Part shown: positions 36,713-49,800 of the stretch, in pieces
How the letters are laid out: each line of letters starts with the position of its first letter
Numbering within the stretch: position 1 is the first letter of the stretch
DNA from: Apoderus coryli
Lineage: Eukaryota > Arthropoda > Insecta > Coleoptera > Attelabidae
Assembly: GCA_911728435.2 (NCBI GenBank)
Contig: OU452210.1
Span: 1,612,001-1,676,000 of the forward strand
DNA length: 64,000 nucleotides
Reading direction: 5' to 3'
Translations under genes and position numbers: made by a program
The notes under the pieces: model-generated
What the model saw: only the letters and a program-made list of their open reading frames with translations
The model's database searches: none
What the model was told of the DNA's origin: nothing

Positions 36713-38096
36713 CATTACTGTGTTTTATTTGGGATATTAAATTTATTTGTATTCCTGAAACTTACAGCAAAGTATTATACTGTGTTTTTGCGTATAGCGA
36801 AATTGATCATGTTCGTTCCAACCATACACAGTAAAAGCTTTTACATTAATTCTGCTAGTAGTTAGGCATGAAATTTCCTACAGAATTAATGTATATAGAA
36901 GATATATAGAAATAATATAACGTTAATCGTAAGGGTCGGACCTTTTTATCTGAATTTTTCTTATCTTTAAATGTACATATTTGTATAAAGATATATACTC
37001 GTATTTATATGAATAAAAGTCGTCTACTCCACAATATACACTTGATATAATTCGGCTGTCCCAATCAAAAACACAGTAACTGCTATTTTGCTAAAATGCT
37101 CGTTTTAACAAATTTTGGTATTACTAGGTATCGCCCCCTCTAATTTCTGTATAATATTCGCAAAAATGCAACAAGTTTTGAAGTTTTCGTTAGTTCAAAA
37201 CATAGTAACTGTTGTACACCTCATATACTCGTATATCCCAATATAAAACACAGTAAATTCAAATGCCCACTAAAAAACCCAGTAAACTTACAGCAAAGTA
37301 TTATACTGTGTTTTTGCGTATAGCGAAATTGATCATGTTCGTTCCAACCATACACAGTAAAAGCTTTTACATTAATTCTGCTAGTAGTTAGGCATGAAAT
37401 TTCCTACTAGATAGGCATGAAATTTCCTATTAGATAGTAGGAAATTTCATGCCTAACTACTAGCAGAATTAATGTAAAAGCTTTTACTGTGTATGGTTGG
37501 AACGAACATGATCAATTTCGCTATACGCAAAAAACACAGTATAATACTTTGCTGTAAGTTTCAGGAATACAAATAAATTTAATATCCCAAATAAAACACA
37601 GTAATGACAAACGCATGCAGTTACTGTGTTTATGAATGGAAAAAAGATCAGCATTGATGCAAAATTAATCTAGTAGTTACATTTACTAGTATGAAAGCCA
37701 GTAAGTATTAAAGGGTTACTGGGTTTTTTAGTGGGCATTTGAATTTACTGTGTTTTATATTGGGATATACGAGTATATGAGGTGTACAACAGTTACTGTG
37801 TTTTGAACTAACGAAAACTTCAAAACTTGTTGCATTTTTGCGAATATTATACAGAAATTAGAGGGGGCGATACCTAGTAATACCAAAATTTGTTAAAACG
37901 AGCATTTTAGCAAAATAGCAGTTACTGTGTTTTTGATTGGGACAGCCGAATTATATCAAGTGTATATTGTGGAGTAGACGACTTTTATTCATATAAATAC
38001 GAGTATATATCTTTATACAAATATGTACATTTAAAGATAAGAAAAATTCAGATAAAAAGGTCCGACCCTTACGATTAACGTTATATTATTTCTATA
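36713..38096. repeat. Nested palindrome with CACAGTAA motif
   Basis: The outer arms 36905-37285 and 37716-38096 (381 bp) are inverted and collinear, with about one visible mismatch. The inner arms 37287-37407 and 37437-37557 are also inverted. A third copy of the inner unit lies at 36761-36881 in direct orientation to 37287-37407, extending outward as an inverted match to 37437-37608. CACAGTAA or its complement occurs at least ten times. No long reading frame is inside. Confidence 0.8.
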
Positions 38097-38159
38097 AGTT
38101 AAAATAATAATTACGATTAGTTACACAATACACTAAATGACATGTTTATGAGACCTTCA

Positions 38160-38825
38160 CCTAGTAGTATAATCATATAATAAGGAAGCTAACATGTTTC
38201 GGCCCTAGCTAGGGTCATCATGAGTATAACTTAGTGGAAAGAACAAAACTTAAAAAAATTTCTCTACATAGCTTCCTTATTCTGTGGTATAATTGTGAAG
38301 GGAACCATTTCTATCAAAGTGATCAATATTCCCATAGATGTACAAGTCTGTACAAATATATGCCCGTGACAGTGAGAACGCCCTTCCTCCTGAATACTTA
38401 CAGTTAGACGATCGACGCACTAGATACTGTGAAAAGGATAATTAGTAGAGTTATGCCAAATTTAGGGATATAGGGGAGAGCCCCGTACCTTGGGACACTT
38501 TTGAGAAGGTGAAAGATGTAGACTCGTATCGCGATTTAAGTTTAATTTATTATTTAATTCCTATTAACTTTCTGATTTTACGTTGATAAAACAAGGGTGT
38601 ATTAACAATCATCTTGGAATTTTCGAATAAAATCTTGTGTCCGGTTTCTACATAATTTTCGGTGAATACTGATAAGGGTATATTCAGAAGTCTGACCGAT
38701 ATTTGATATTAAGCGGGTTGAGACTTTTCTATCTGTTTCTCCGATATACTCTTTACCCGATGGGCGTAGTACCTTATATACACCACCTTTATTGGTCTCA
38801 AATAATCGGATAATTTTGAACAAGT
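38160..38825 (-). mobile_element. Penelope-like element 3' fragment
   Basis: The frame 38823-38602 carries GGVYKVLRPSGKEYIGETDR, a GIY-YIG endonuclease block typical of Penelope-like elements. Downstream on the same strand (about 38223-38190) lies TGATGA, a CCCTAG/CTAGGG hairpin, then CCGAAACATG, a degenerate hammerhead-like word. TAAGGAAGCTA words repeat inverted at 38181 and 38270. The element is truncated and decayed. Confidence 0.6.
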
Positions 38826-41185
38826 TAGTTAGTCGTTCAAGCTTTTTCAGATGCGGTCAGTTACATTTTGTACATATCGAAGAACGACTTGTGCAACTGT
38901 TATAGGTGAACTAGGTGATTTATATTTTTTCTAGATCTTTTGATATCTTTTAATTTATAGTTATTTGAGAGTAGAACAAACGTAAGATATGACAGCTCCG
39001 ATTCAGGAGATTCAGGTTGTGACAGAAAATGCTCGATTAACTAAAATTCATTAGTTTGCAGTTTAAGGTGTGAATGAGCGGGGGATAGGATACCTGTCAG
39101 TGTGTGTTGGTTTCCTATATACTGAATATCCTAACGACATTTAGTAGTTTCTCTAAACAGGTAAAACGCGGTTCTGAACTATTTTAGAATGGTAGATCAG
39201 CAAAAACTTCGAAATGTATATAATTCCGTAAGCGTCTAATGTGGCATCGATTAATGTGGCATCGATTATCATTAACCCTACGTATTTCTACAGCGATTTA
39301 TAATTACTAGAGGGTGTCTAGTGAGAAGTAACAAACTTATTAGATGTAAATTTATTACAGTCATAACACACTAGAGTAACTTGTAACTTATTGCTATACA
39401 AGTATAATGGTAGCATACACAGATCTAGAAACTCCTAGATCTGTGGTAGCATAAGTGCAGGGTATTGTTGACTTTCAGAAGTCAACCATGTTTGTGATAT
39501 GTGGCGTGTTTTGATGTCCTGATGATTTTGCGTATTAGGCGTTATCCTTCTACAACTCACTGCAGTTGAACTAATGTGATATGGTCATCTCTCACTTACT
39601 AAACTCTCTCAGTAAATTGAAACTAACTAATTTTATAGAAGGAATGCTCAATTAAGTTAGGTGACTCAAAATTGCTGATATTCGACTTTAGAGGATAACG
39701 GATAATGTAGTTGGAATTAATAAAGGTACTAGCAACTTTTTAATATTCTAAATACTTTGTTTATTTTATTAACCTAAACATGTTACATTTAATTAATAAA
39801 ACCAATTACGTAATTCAAAATAATTACCCACATAAAAAATCTAAATATAAAACCATACTATTGAGCATCAATTATTATAAAATGAGGTATATTTATGTTT
39901 ATATATAAAACTAATCAATACAGTACATGGCACATAAATTGTTATTATTTTTTTAAATGCATTATATTGCAACATTACTGTATTATGGTAACTTATATTT
40001 ATTAAATAATTAATATATTAATATGTTTTCAGTAATTAAAAAAGATGTATAAAATAAATTTCTAAAAATTAACTAAAAATATTCAATATTTTACCAATTC
40101 ATATTCTACACTAATACTAATACAGTCTAAAACATTTTGATCGAGTCAATATTATGAACATATAATAATTAAATATACAAGGTGGTCCGATTTTTAATGA
40201 TACAACATGAAATGACGTAGATACGATACTCGTTGAAATATAAAAAGAAGTTAATAATGATGGTTGTTTGACAAACAGACATATGTCTATCTTGTTGCAC
40301 AAGTTATGGTCCACTAATTCTTTAGAAATAGTCATATTTATCTCAATAATTATAGAAATGATTTCCAGAGGTGAGTTGAATTCAAGTCTAAATCATAAAT
40401 TCGTAAATGCATATTTTAGGTGCAAAACATGAGATAACTAAAATATACATTTTATGTTAATAAGTTAAGGTAAGCGAATAAGCTAAGATTCATTGAGACA
40501 AAATCATTACACAATAATAATTTGCTAAGTAATAATTATATTAGTACAAAAATAGGTTTAGACCAATTGCTGTTGATTTCTTCCTATTAAAATTATTTTG
40601 CTTTAGTATGACAATTAGCAAAATATGCTCTTAAAAAGTAACAAAATGAGAATGTTATTCTTTTAATAACAATTTTATAAAAAATCACTTTAAATGAATT
40701 CTCCTAGGCATGTCTGTGACAGACCGCTGAACTATTTCCTTGTGATATTATAATTGATATAAAGAGTAAGTGTGCAAAATTTCGAACTTTTATGCAGGGT
40801 GTACATTTTTTAAATAAAAACCGGGCCACCCGTTATAAAAATTACGTTGTTTTTTCAGTTAACATAGGTAAGTGATGACAGGCAAAAAATATTTAAATAT
40901 ATCACAGTTTGAACATAGTTTATTTTTTGTTTTAATGGTCGGTCAAAATTATTCTTATATTAAATACCTTATACTATATATAATATATATGTAAAATTAA
41001 TTAAACAGTAAATGTTCCTTGTGTCGCTTGAAAATGAACTCATCTATATAAAGTATAATAAAAATCGAAAAATCTGACTTATTGTTGTAATGATTGGTTT
41101 AACTGAAATATTCACATATTCTTTCTATACTTATAAGGATATTTATTATATTTTCGATTACGCGACGGTCTCTTACAACAATATA
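38826..41185. other. Intergenic, no gene seen
   Basis: AT-rich. Small features: a tandem TAATGTGGCATCGAT doublet near 39240, a 28-bp palindrome around CTAGATCTGTG near 39419-39447, and CAGGGTGTACA near 40797, a terminus-like word shared with other places in the window. Confidence 0.35.
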
Positions 41186-41189
41186 TATG

Positions 41190-41526
41190 ATCATTATAAT
41201 TCATCAGAGACGTATCCATGTCCAAAGAGGCTATATAATCTTATGTTTTTTTTTTTTGAAGAATCATATATCTGCTCGTTATTGTAAATTTATATTATAG
41301 GCTATTGTAAATTTACAATACGAGCAGATATAGGATTTTCCAAAAAAAAAAACATAAGATTATATAGCCTCTTTGGACATGGATACGTCCCTTATGAATT
41401 ATAATGAATGATCATTATAATTCTTAAGGGACGTATCCATGTCCAAAGAGGCTATATAATCTTATGTTTTTTTTTTGGAAACGCTAATGAAAGTAAATAT
41501 ATGAATATTTACTTTCATTAGCGTGC
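41190..41526. repeat. Three-copy alternating palindrome
   Basis: A unit with ACGTATCCATGTCCAAAGAG and GCTATATAATCTTATG occurs at 41190-41295 (+), 41305-41405 (-) and 41410-41479 (+), forming two abutting hairpins. A fourth small palindrome (ACGCTAATGAAAGTAAATAT arm) closes the array at 41481-41524. Copies are nearly identical, so the structure is recent. Confidence 0.75.
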
Positions 41527-41529
41527 CGT

Positions 41530-43735
41530 ATACCTAATTACAGACTTTGTTTCAATTTTTTTCTAAAATTTATAAGATTGAGGAAAAAATTATTGTCATT
41601 GAATGAAACTGGTTTTTACAAAATTGTTTTTAGATGCAAATAATACACTATTGCTTTAATTAATATACTTTAAGTGGTGATCAGATTTTTCAGTCCTATT
41701 ATATACATATAAGTATAAATATGAATATCAGCCTTGTTTCAAATAGTACACATGTCATTGCATTTGTTTAATCTGTCTGTAAACTTTGTCCTCTTTCATA
41801 TCAAGGGTACTTTATTGTTACATCCTGTAGTTTGTTTGTGTATAAAAATAAAACAAGGCGCACTTTAGTTAAGTGTAGGAAATCTTTATGAAAGTTATTA
41901 TTATTTATCACATACAATTTAATGCAGGGTGTTCCATCTGAAATGAGGATATTATTATCTGAATAATGTCAGTAGGGGAGCTGAAATTCTGAATATCCAA
42001 TAAAAAAAATTATTAGTAAATTCCTGTGTGAATTAAAAAGCGTGTATAATTTAAGTCTAGAAGCAAACTGATTTGATTTATTGGCTTCCAATTATTTTTT
42101 TCTAAAACCCTGCATTTTAAGAAAAATCGAAATAAATCTAAAACACACTACCTACTTATATTTAAAAGGTCATATTTTATTTCCTATTTTAAGCACAATT
42201 CAAAAATGCAACAGAATATAATATGTTTCATTAAAAATGTCTGATTTGTCACACTTTTCTGGAAGACCTTACATCTTTGAAAATAATTTAGAATTTATAA
42301 TCATAAGCCTTAAAGTTTAGCTGTAAGGGATTGTCCTTAAGTCATGATTTTCTGGTATTTAAATGATATTTTTGCTGTTGAAGTTTTATATATGTTTAAG
42401 ATGATATCAGAAAAATATTTGATCCATAATGTTAAAATTGAATTTTCTTTTTCCAAAGAACTCTTTTACATATGCGTTTAGATCATTATTAGAGTAGAAA
42501 CATTGTGTGAACTATTGGGAAAACATTATATTCACTTCTGTAGGCCTGAGGCCTACTATGTGTTTCTTTAAGAAATAAGTAGGTACATTTTGCTCTGAAA
42601 AAATAGGTAGGTACGGTTATGTTCGCTTACCAATTTATTTATTTTTCTGCAAATTTTGTTGGCAAATTTAATAGGTATTATCAAATTGTTTTTAATTTAG
42701 ATAAATTATTAGGAACATTTATATATAAATTGGTAGACTTGACGGAAGCTAGAGAAATATGTAAATATTGTGTGAAGAATATTTGAAACAACTGAACATT
42801 CTTCATATAGATCAACCCAATTTTCACAACCTATCTAGCATCTGTACGTATAATCGAGCGACAGGACCCGACGCCACCATGATTTATTGGATATCACGTA
42901 TATATAAGATCAGAACGGAACTTCACACATGTAAATTTATATTCGTACCGTACTTTAGATACTGGTTACTGTATTACTAAATTGTGTAAGGCTTTCGCTA
43001 CTGATGTGAAGTGAACACTGAAGATGGCACCCATTCATGTTAGCGAAACTTTGAGAAGAAGTTCCATACGACCGCTACAAGAAACTAAGTGAAAATAGTA
43101 GGTTTGATTAATTTGAAGCGAATTTTTTTTCGAAATTACAGACGTTCCGTTCTTCATTGGTTTTCTATATTATATATATAGGATACATTTAACTAGGTAT
43201 ATTAGTTGAGTCGCTTTAAATAAATATTTTCTCCGTTGGTAAATATAACAACGGTAATAAATTACACAGAGTCCACAGAATGAACTAAAATAGATGTCAT
43301 GACGTCGTAAGTTTTTCGACTTTTCGATCCAATAATTACGTACGCATGCTATTTAGGAACACACATTGTACAATTTCCACAAAAATTATAATTAGTTAAT
43401 GCTAGTGTGATGTATTTTAAGCGCAATAGATTTTCTATTGGATTACACTACAATAATATTAAGTTGAATCCATAAAGAAATAATTTCCAAATAATATTAA
43501 TGGCAAGAAAAATACATGCACTATTAACATTTTCTACAAAAATAAGGAGATTATAATTTATAAAATTTGCGCTTATCTTATGAATTATACATAATACAAT
43601 TTAACATAGATATGGCAATCTATGCCTAATTCGAGGCTTTGTTTCAACAAAAACAAAAAAAAAACACGAGTCTATTTTAATCACGCAATACTTTTTCGGG
43701 TTATCGCCTATATATATATAGCCAATGTTTAGGTA
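41530..43735. other. 3' flank of the Oatp gene, no other gene seen
   Basis: AT-rich sequence that may include the 3' UTR of the minus-strand transporter. GCAGGGTGTTCCATCTGAAA near 41933 matches repeat-terminus words elsewhere. No frame of interest. Confidence 0.35.
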
Positions 43736-43887
43736 CTAATCTTCACCTTTTATTTTTATTGAAATTACTGCTAACTCCTCCTCAAACGCTTGGTGTTCAT
43801 CGACGTCATCAAAATTTATATTACCAGCTTTGAAATAAACTACAAGATCTACGAAGAACGCACACAGCAGAAGTGCTCCAGTTGTAC
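43736..43887 (-). CDS. Oatp exon 7 (last transmembrane helix and tail)
   Basis: Encodes TTGALLLCAFFVDLVVYFKA, the last membrane helix, then a cytoplasmic tail rich in acidic residues ending KIKGED and TAG. Acceptor TTTCCAG. Completes the frame from exon 6 in phase 1. Confidence 0.88.
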
Positions 43888-46800
43888 CTGGAAATGTTAA
43901 AGAAAGAATAAAGTAATAAAACAGTACCTACTAAGTAATAGAATTATTATACTGACAAAATAGGACATCTATTGCCAGATAGGGCAAAGTCAGAAACAGA
44001 CTCTCTAATGCGATCATATTAGGGTGTATTCTGGCTCATAATAGTTGTGGAATAGTTAAAAATAAAAATTAATTGTTAATTACAGAATAAACAATTAAAA
44101 TAATTAATTATGGGTACGGCTGAGGCATCAAGGCCCATAATGGGTAATTTTGTGGAATTGGAAACGAATATTAAGAACACTAATAAAATTAATGCGGACA
44201 AAAGTATACGATTTACATGGGTAAGTTGAAAATGTGTGGCTCTAAACAGATTCTTTAATGCGACCACGCAGGTCTATTGTGCCTCATACCTATTTATGTT
44301 TCACTGCATGATCCATTTGACTTGACATAAAACAGGACAATCTCGATTTTATTTTGTCAACAATAATGCAAAACAATATATACAAGGAAAACCAATGCGT
44401 TTCGATATAAAAACTGGACAATCTGTCCAGTAATGGATACATGATTCCGATCGAAATTTATACAGAAAAACATTTTGAATTAGAGGCGATGTAGTAATAT
44501 CCTAGAGATAACAAAGTCATAAATTCCCTCCCTTAAGAGGTATAAGAAAAAAGTCTAATCCAACAGTTTGTTTCGTGTGAATTTTGTTCAATGGATACAG
44601 GTTGTAAATCTGGGCACAAACATTGGTAACAATGACATTATTACGACTTCTAGATGGTATAAGTAAATGATAAAATGCATCGACTAATTATGTTGAACTA
44701 TTATAGGACTAGACTGCGTCAAAAAACGACTAATGGCGTTATATATATATATAAAGACATATTATTAAATTTATTAGATGCCATTTTTTTGGGATTTTCG
44801 TAGGTATAACACAAACAACAGGTTTCTCCAATATTACCTACCCTCAAAACCCGAGCCAAGGAAAGATTACACAACAGATTCCAACAGGTTCTACATTTAG
44901 GACATTGTGTTAGAATACACACTGTATATTGTAATACACACTGTATATGTTATGTGACATTATATTGAATATGTTGTATGATAATAAGTTGTCAATAAAT
45001 TATTCTAAACAGTCAACATCAGTAACTTAACTTTACTGCAAATAAGCACTCTGCTAATAGGTTATGGGCCTACAAAGTTATTTTAAAATGTTGAACATTT
45101 AGTTTAAAAAGTAAAAAGTGTGAATATAGTGAAATTTGAAGAAAAACTTTGAAAATTAATTAAAAAAAAATTTGACAGTTCCGATCAAAAAGTGACAAAT
45201 TTTTTTTCTGAAAAATGACGACTACTGAAGAATTACAAGAACAAATTGAGGATTTAAGAAGACAACTTGAAGGTAGGAACACAAATAAGTCCACTATAAT
45301 TAGTACATCAGTTGGCGGTTTATCTGAACTTAAACATTTAGAAGGAAATACTAATTATACTGAATGGAAATTTTGGATGAAAAATTTTCTTATTGATGCT
45401 GGACTCTGGTGTTGTGTTGAACCAAAACCTAATCAAGAAGTAAATCCTGAATTAGATCAACGTGCTCTTGCAAAAATTAATCTTTCTCTTAAACCGAATG
45501 CTGCGTCAGAAACGAGAAAAGCAAAAACTTCAGCCGAAGCTTGGTTAAATTTACAAAGAGCGTATGAGGATTCTGGAATCGTAAGGTTAGTTGGATTATA
45601 TTCAAGTTTATTTAGAACAAAATTTGAAACGTGTTCATCTATGCAAGCTTATGTAAGTGGAATAATTAAAATTGCCGAACAGCTAGAAAATATAGGCGAA
45701 CCCTTTAAAGATCATGTTGTTGGTGGGATTATTTTAGGCGGTTTACCAAATGAATACAGACCTCTAATCATGGGTATACAAGGCTCTAAACAGACCACAA
45801 CGACAGAATTTGTTAAAAATTTATTACTTCAAGAAAATAATCAAAATTTAAGTAATGATCAGAAAACAAATTCAGAAGAAGCCGCATTTTCAGGAAAATA
45901 TCGATATGGTAAGAAAACCCATAGCAAATTTAAGGGTCCACGCTGTTACAATTGTAATGAATACAGTCATAAAGCGAATGTTTGTCCAAAACCAAAAAGA
46001 AAGCCTGAAGCAAACTTTGCTATGGCGTGTGAAGACTTCCAGTCAAAGAAAGACCAATGGTACATTGATTCTGGTGCCACAGCTCATTTTACTAATAGTA
46101 AAAATTTGATTCAAAATTTTCAGTACATTAGTGACAGAGAATTGGCTGTCGCAAATGGAGAAAATTTGAAATGTATTGGTCAAGGCGAAGTAGAAATTAG
46201 TTTACCGAACACGCGGATTGCTACAATTAAAGATGTTATACTAGCTCCTGAAATAAAGCTAAATTTACTGTCAGTGAGCAAAATTGTAAGCACAGGAAAA
46301 ACGGTAATTTTTGACAAGAAAAATGGTTGTCGAATTTCTGAGAAAAATATTTACTTGAAGCAAGAAGATATTTTAGCAACAGGCACTGAATTAAATGGAA
46401 TGTATCAGCTAAATCAGTCTATACTTCAAGCAAATTCCGCGAATAATAAGAACTACAACTTATGGCATCGTCGTCTTGGACATTTAAGTCCAGCAAGTAT
46501 GAAAATATTACGAAATCTAGTAACGGGTCTTCAATTTACTGATTTAAATGCGGAAAACAATCGATGTAAAGTATGTGTTCAAGGAAAATTAAGCAGATCA
46601 CCATTCAGAAGCATTGAAAATAATCGTTCCAGTTGTTTACTTGAATTGGTTCACTCCGATTTGTGTGGTCCAATGCAAACAAATTCACTAGGTAGAGCAA
46701 AATATTTTTTGACTTTCACTGATGATTTTTCAAGAATGACATTTGTTTATATGCTTAAATCAAAAGATGAATTCGCAGATAAATTTTTAGAATACAGACA

Positions 46801-49800
46801 TTTTGTAGAAAATCAAACTGGTCATCGTATCAAGTGCATCAGAAAGGACAATGGCACTGAATATGTGAACAATAGATTTTCGAGTATCCTAAAAAAATAC
46901 GGAATACATCATCAGAAAACTGTACCATATTCACCTCAGCAGAACGGAGTAGCTGAAAGACTCAACAGAACGTTAGTCGAATATGCACGAACCATGTTAA
47001 TTGAGTCATCACTACCTACTGAGTTTTGGGCAGAAGCGATAAATACGGCCGTCTACTTGAAAAACAGAGCCCCTACAAAAGCACTGAAGAATTCTACACC
47101 TGAAGAAATCTGGTCAAATAAGAAACCAACCGTCTCATACTTTCATGTGTTTGGTTGTAAAGCACTGATACATATACCTAAAGAAAATCGCAAGAAATTT
47201 GATAGAAAAGCAGAAGAATATGTTTTAGTTGGGTACAGCGAATGTTCGAAAGGCTTCAGATTTATCCATCCAAAAACAAAGAAACTGAAAATTTCCAGAG
47301 ACGCGACGTTTTATGAAGATGAGTATGTATTTCAAACAAAAGACGATCCTGGTATTTCTTCGCAGCCCAATATTGATAAATTGTTCCCAGACGAAGTTCA
47401 ACACTATTTAGAAGTTATCGAAAGTACTGTTGAAGGGGGGAGAGAACAACAGCAACAATATCCTGAGGCAGAAGAAATAGAAATCGAAGAAACCAGACCA
47501 GAACATGATATCAAAATTGACAACAGTGTAGAAGAGACAGAAAGTGAACACCGCAGGACCACTCGAATTTCTAAGCCGAACAGAAATATTTTTAATGAGA
47601 ATTTTGTCTGTGAAGCATCCTTAAATATGCTAGAACCTAAAACTTCTGAGGAAGCTATTGGGAGCATAATGTATGCTGCACAGTGTACTAGATCAGACAT
47701 TTCATATGCAGTGGGGGTTTTATCAAGATTTGTGAAGCTGTGTAGTAATATCACATAAAGTGGGGGTGTTAGAATACACACTGTATATTGTAATACACAC
47801 TGTATATGTTATGTGACATTATATTGAATATGTTGTATGATAATAAGTTGTCAATAAATTATTCTAAACAGTCAACATCAGTAACTTAACTTTACTGCAA
47901 ATAAGCACTCTGCTAATACATTGAGTATGTCACAACGACTCAGATAGGCTAGGGATAAGTTCGCAAAAAGATGATTGTGGTCTAAATTTTTTTTTTTTTT
48001 AAATTACCACAGTACTTAACTTAACGTTTTCAGGGGACAATTAAAAAATGTTTACAATTTGCATTTTTTCAAATGCTTTTAATGTACTTCCAGCTTATTA
48101 TAGTTGTTGCCCTTATTATTTAGTATATTATATTTGCTCTTCAATTTTGAAAAACCTTGTAAAGGAAAAAAATACATTGAATTGGGATTTATTCTTACCA
48201 TGATACATTATCCTGAATGTATCAGCATCATACAGCCCACAAGCACCACGCTCTCCGCAAGTTGTCTTCCAAATTAAACATGCATAATCCACAACGGTAG
48301 CATATATTAACGGACATGGAACATTCCCGAATAATCCAATAGCAAATGTAATTAGACCTAATGCCATTGCCTTGTCCATAGGATTAACACATCTTAAAGT
48401 TAGTAACATTGAACCCACTTCAGAGGTCGAGTGTATGAAAACGAATAACGAAAATAGGGCTATATATATGTTTAAGTTAGGACATTCTAATTCACAGTAA
48501 CCAATTGTTGCTTTGCCATAAATTGACTCTGAATCAAAGTTAGTAAAATTTGATACAGACAAACATAGGCAGTCCGAATATTCGATAATTTTTCCGTCCT
48601 TTGTTGTGTGGTTTTGACATCCAGCATGACATGGCGATAAATAAGTTTTGCCATCTTCGCCACATATCGGAAGAAATTTCTCTTTATTACAATAGCAACT
48701 TGTTTCATTACAACGACCCGTCTGAATATCGTCAAATCTAAAACAATGAAAATATAATTTAATTTCAATACACTCAATTATTATTTGGAATGAAACTGAA
48801 TGTAAAACACGAACAGCTTATCAAACATTCATCTTAGGAGCCTATAAGCATACACCTAGATAACTAACGTTTCATCCATTAACACGGCTGTGAGTGATAT
48901 AATATTATAATGTTTGGATTATCTATTTCTCCTTTTGAAAAATAATTTAATTTTAATTTTTGTGATCGAAAACCGGTTCTAGGAGATAATGTAATCTTGT
49001 CTTCTGAATAGATGGAATCTTGAAATTTTCAAAGTTTTTTCGGAACAATTGCTACATAATCCACCGCAAAGAAATTGAAACATGAAGTTACAGGGTGGTC
49101 AATTACTGTAGTATGATCAACTAGTAAAAATAGGCATCATATCCAATTATATACGTATAATGTATACCTATATCAAAAATTCTGAATGAGTACCTACTGC
49201 ATTGAAATAATATGTTATGTTATTTCTAATATCTGGAATAGGTAATTGTTAATATGTAGGTATGAATTTCGATCGAACTACAAACCGACATAAACCCGGA
49301 TAATCGAAAATTTTTAATCAATGCAATTATTTTTAAAACGTGACTTCGGTATAACGACATGCAATATGATTTCAAAGTAAATTTAATATTATTTCAGAAT
49401 TTCTGATAATATACAGAGTGTTCCATTTGAACAAAATTACTTATGCCTATTTTTCCTATTAGATCATAGTACAGTAATTTGTGACCAGATTGTAAACTAA
49501 AGTGTCCAAGCGGAAGTGTTTGCAATTCTGCAATGTGCAAAACTAAACAGATTGAGGGCTTATACAAACAAGCGAATCAATATATGTTCAGATTGCCAGG
49601 CGGCCTTAAGGGCTCTGAGAAGCCCCAAGGTTACAACCAAACTGGTATGGGAATGCCAAACAACTTAGGGCCTTGGCGGACCACAACAGGGTTAATCTAG
49701 TGTGGGTCCCGGGGCACTCGGGAATAGAAGGCAACGAGAGAGCGGATTGGCTGGCTAGACAAGCCTCTGAACCCACATATACTGGCACGGAACCTGCGCT

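Larger units (their letters stand above)
44908..47918 (+). mobile_element. Young Copia (Ty1) LTR retrotransposon lacking reverse transcriptase
   Basis: Two identical 152-bp LTRs (44908-45059, 47767-47918; TGTTAGAA...GCTAATA) flank one long open frame. Direct repeats CATTG at 44903-44907 and 47919-47923 are a 5-bp target duplication. A Copia-type primer site (GGTTATGGGCC) follows the left LTR, and a purine tract (AAGTGGGGG) precedes the right one. Identical LTRs imply a recent insertion. It lies in the last intron of the Oatp gene, in opposite orientation to it. Confidence 0.95.

Noticed and set aside
36713..38096. CRISPR array or satellite
   Set aside because: Repeats are inverted and nested with irregular spacing, and the sequence is a eukaryotic nuclear region.
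47404..47781. 125-residue minus-strand frame
   Set aside because: Antisense shadow of the Copia polyprotein end.
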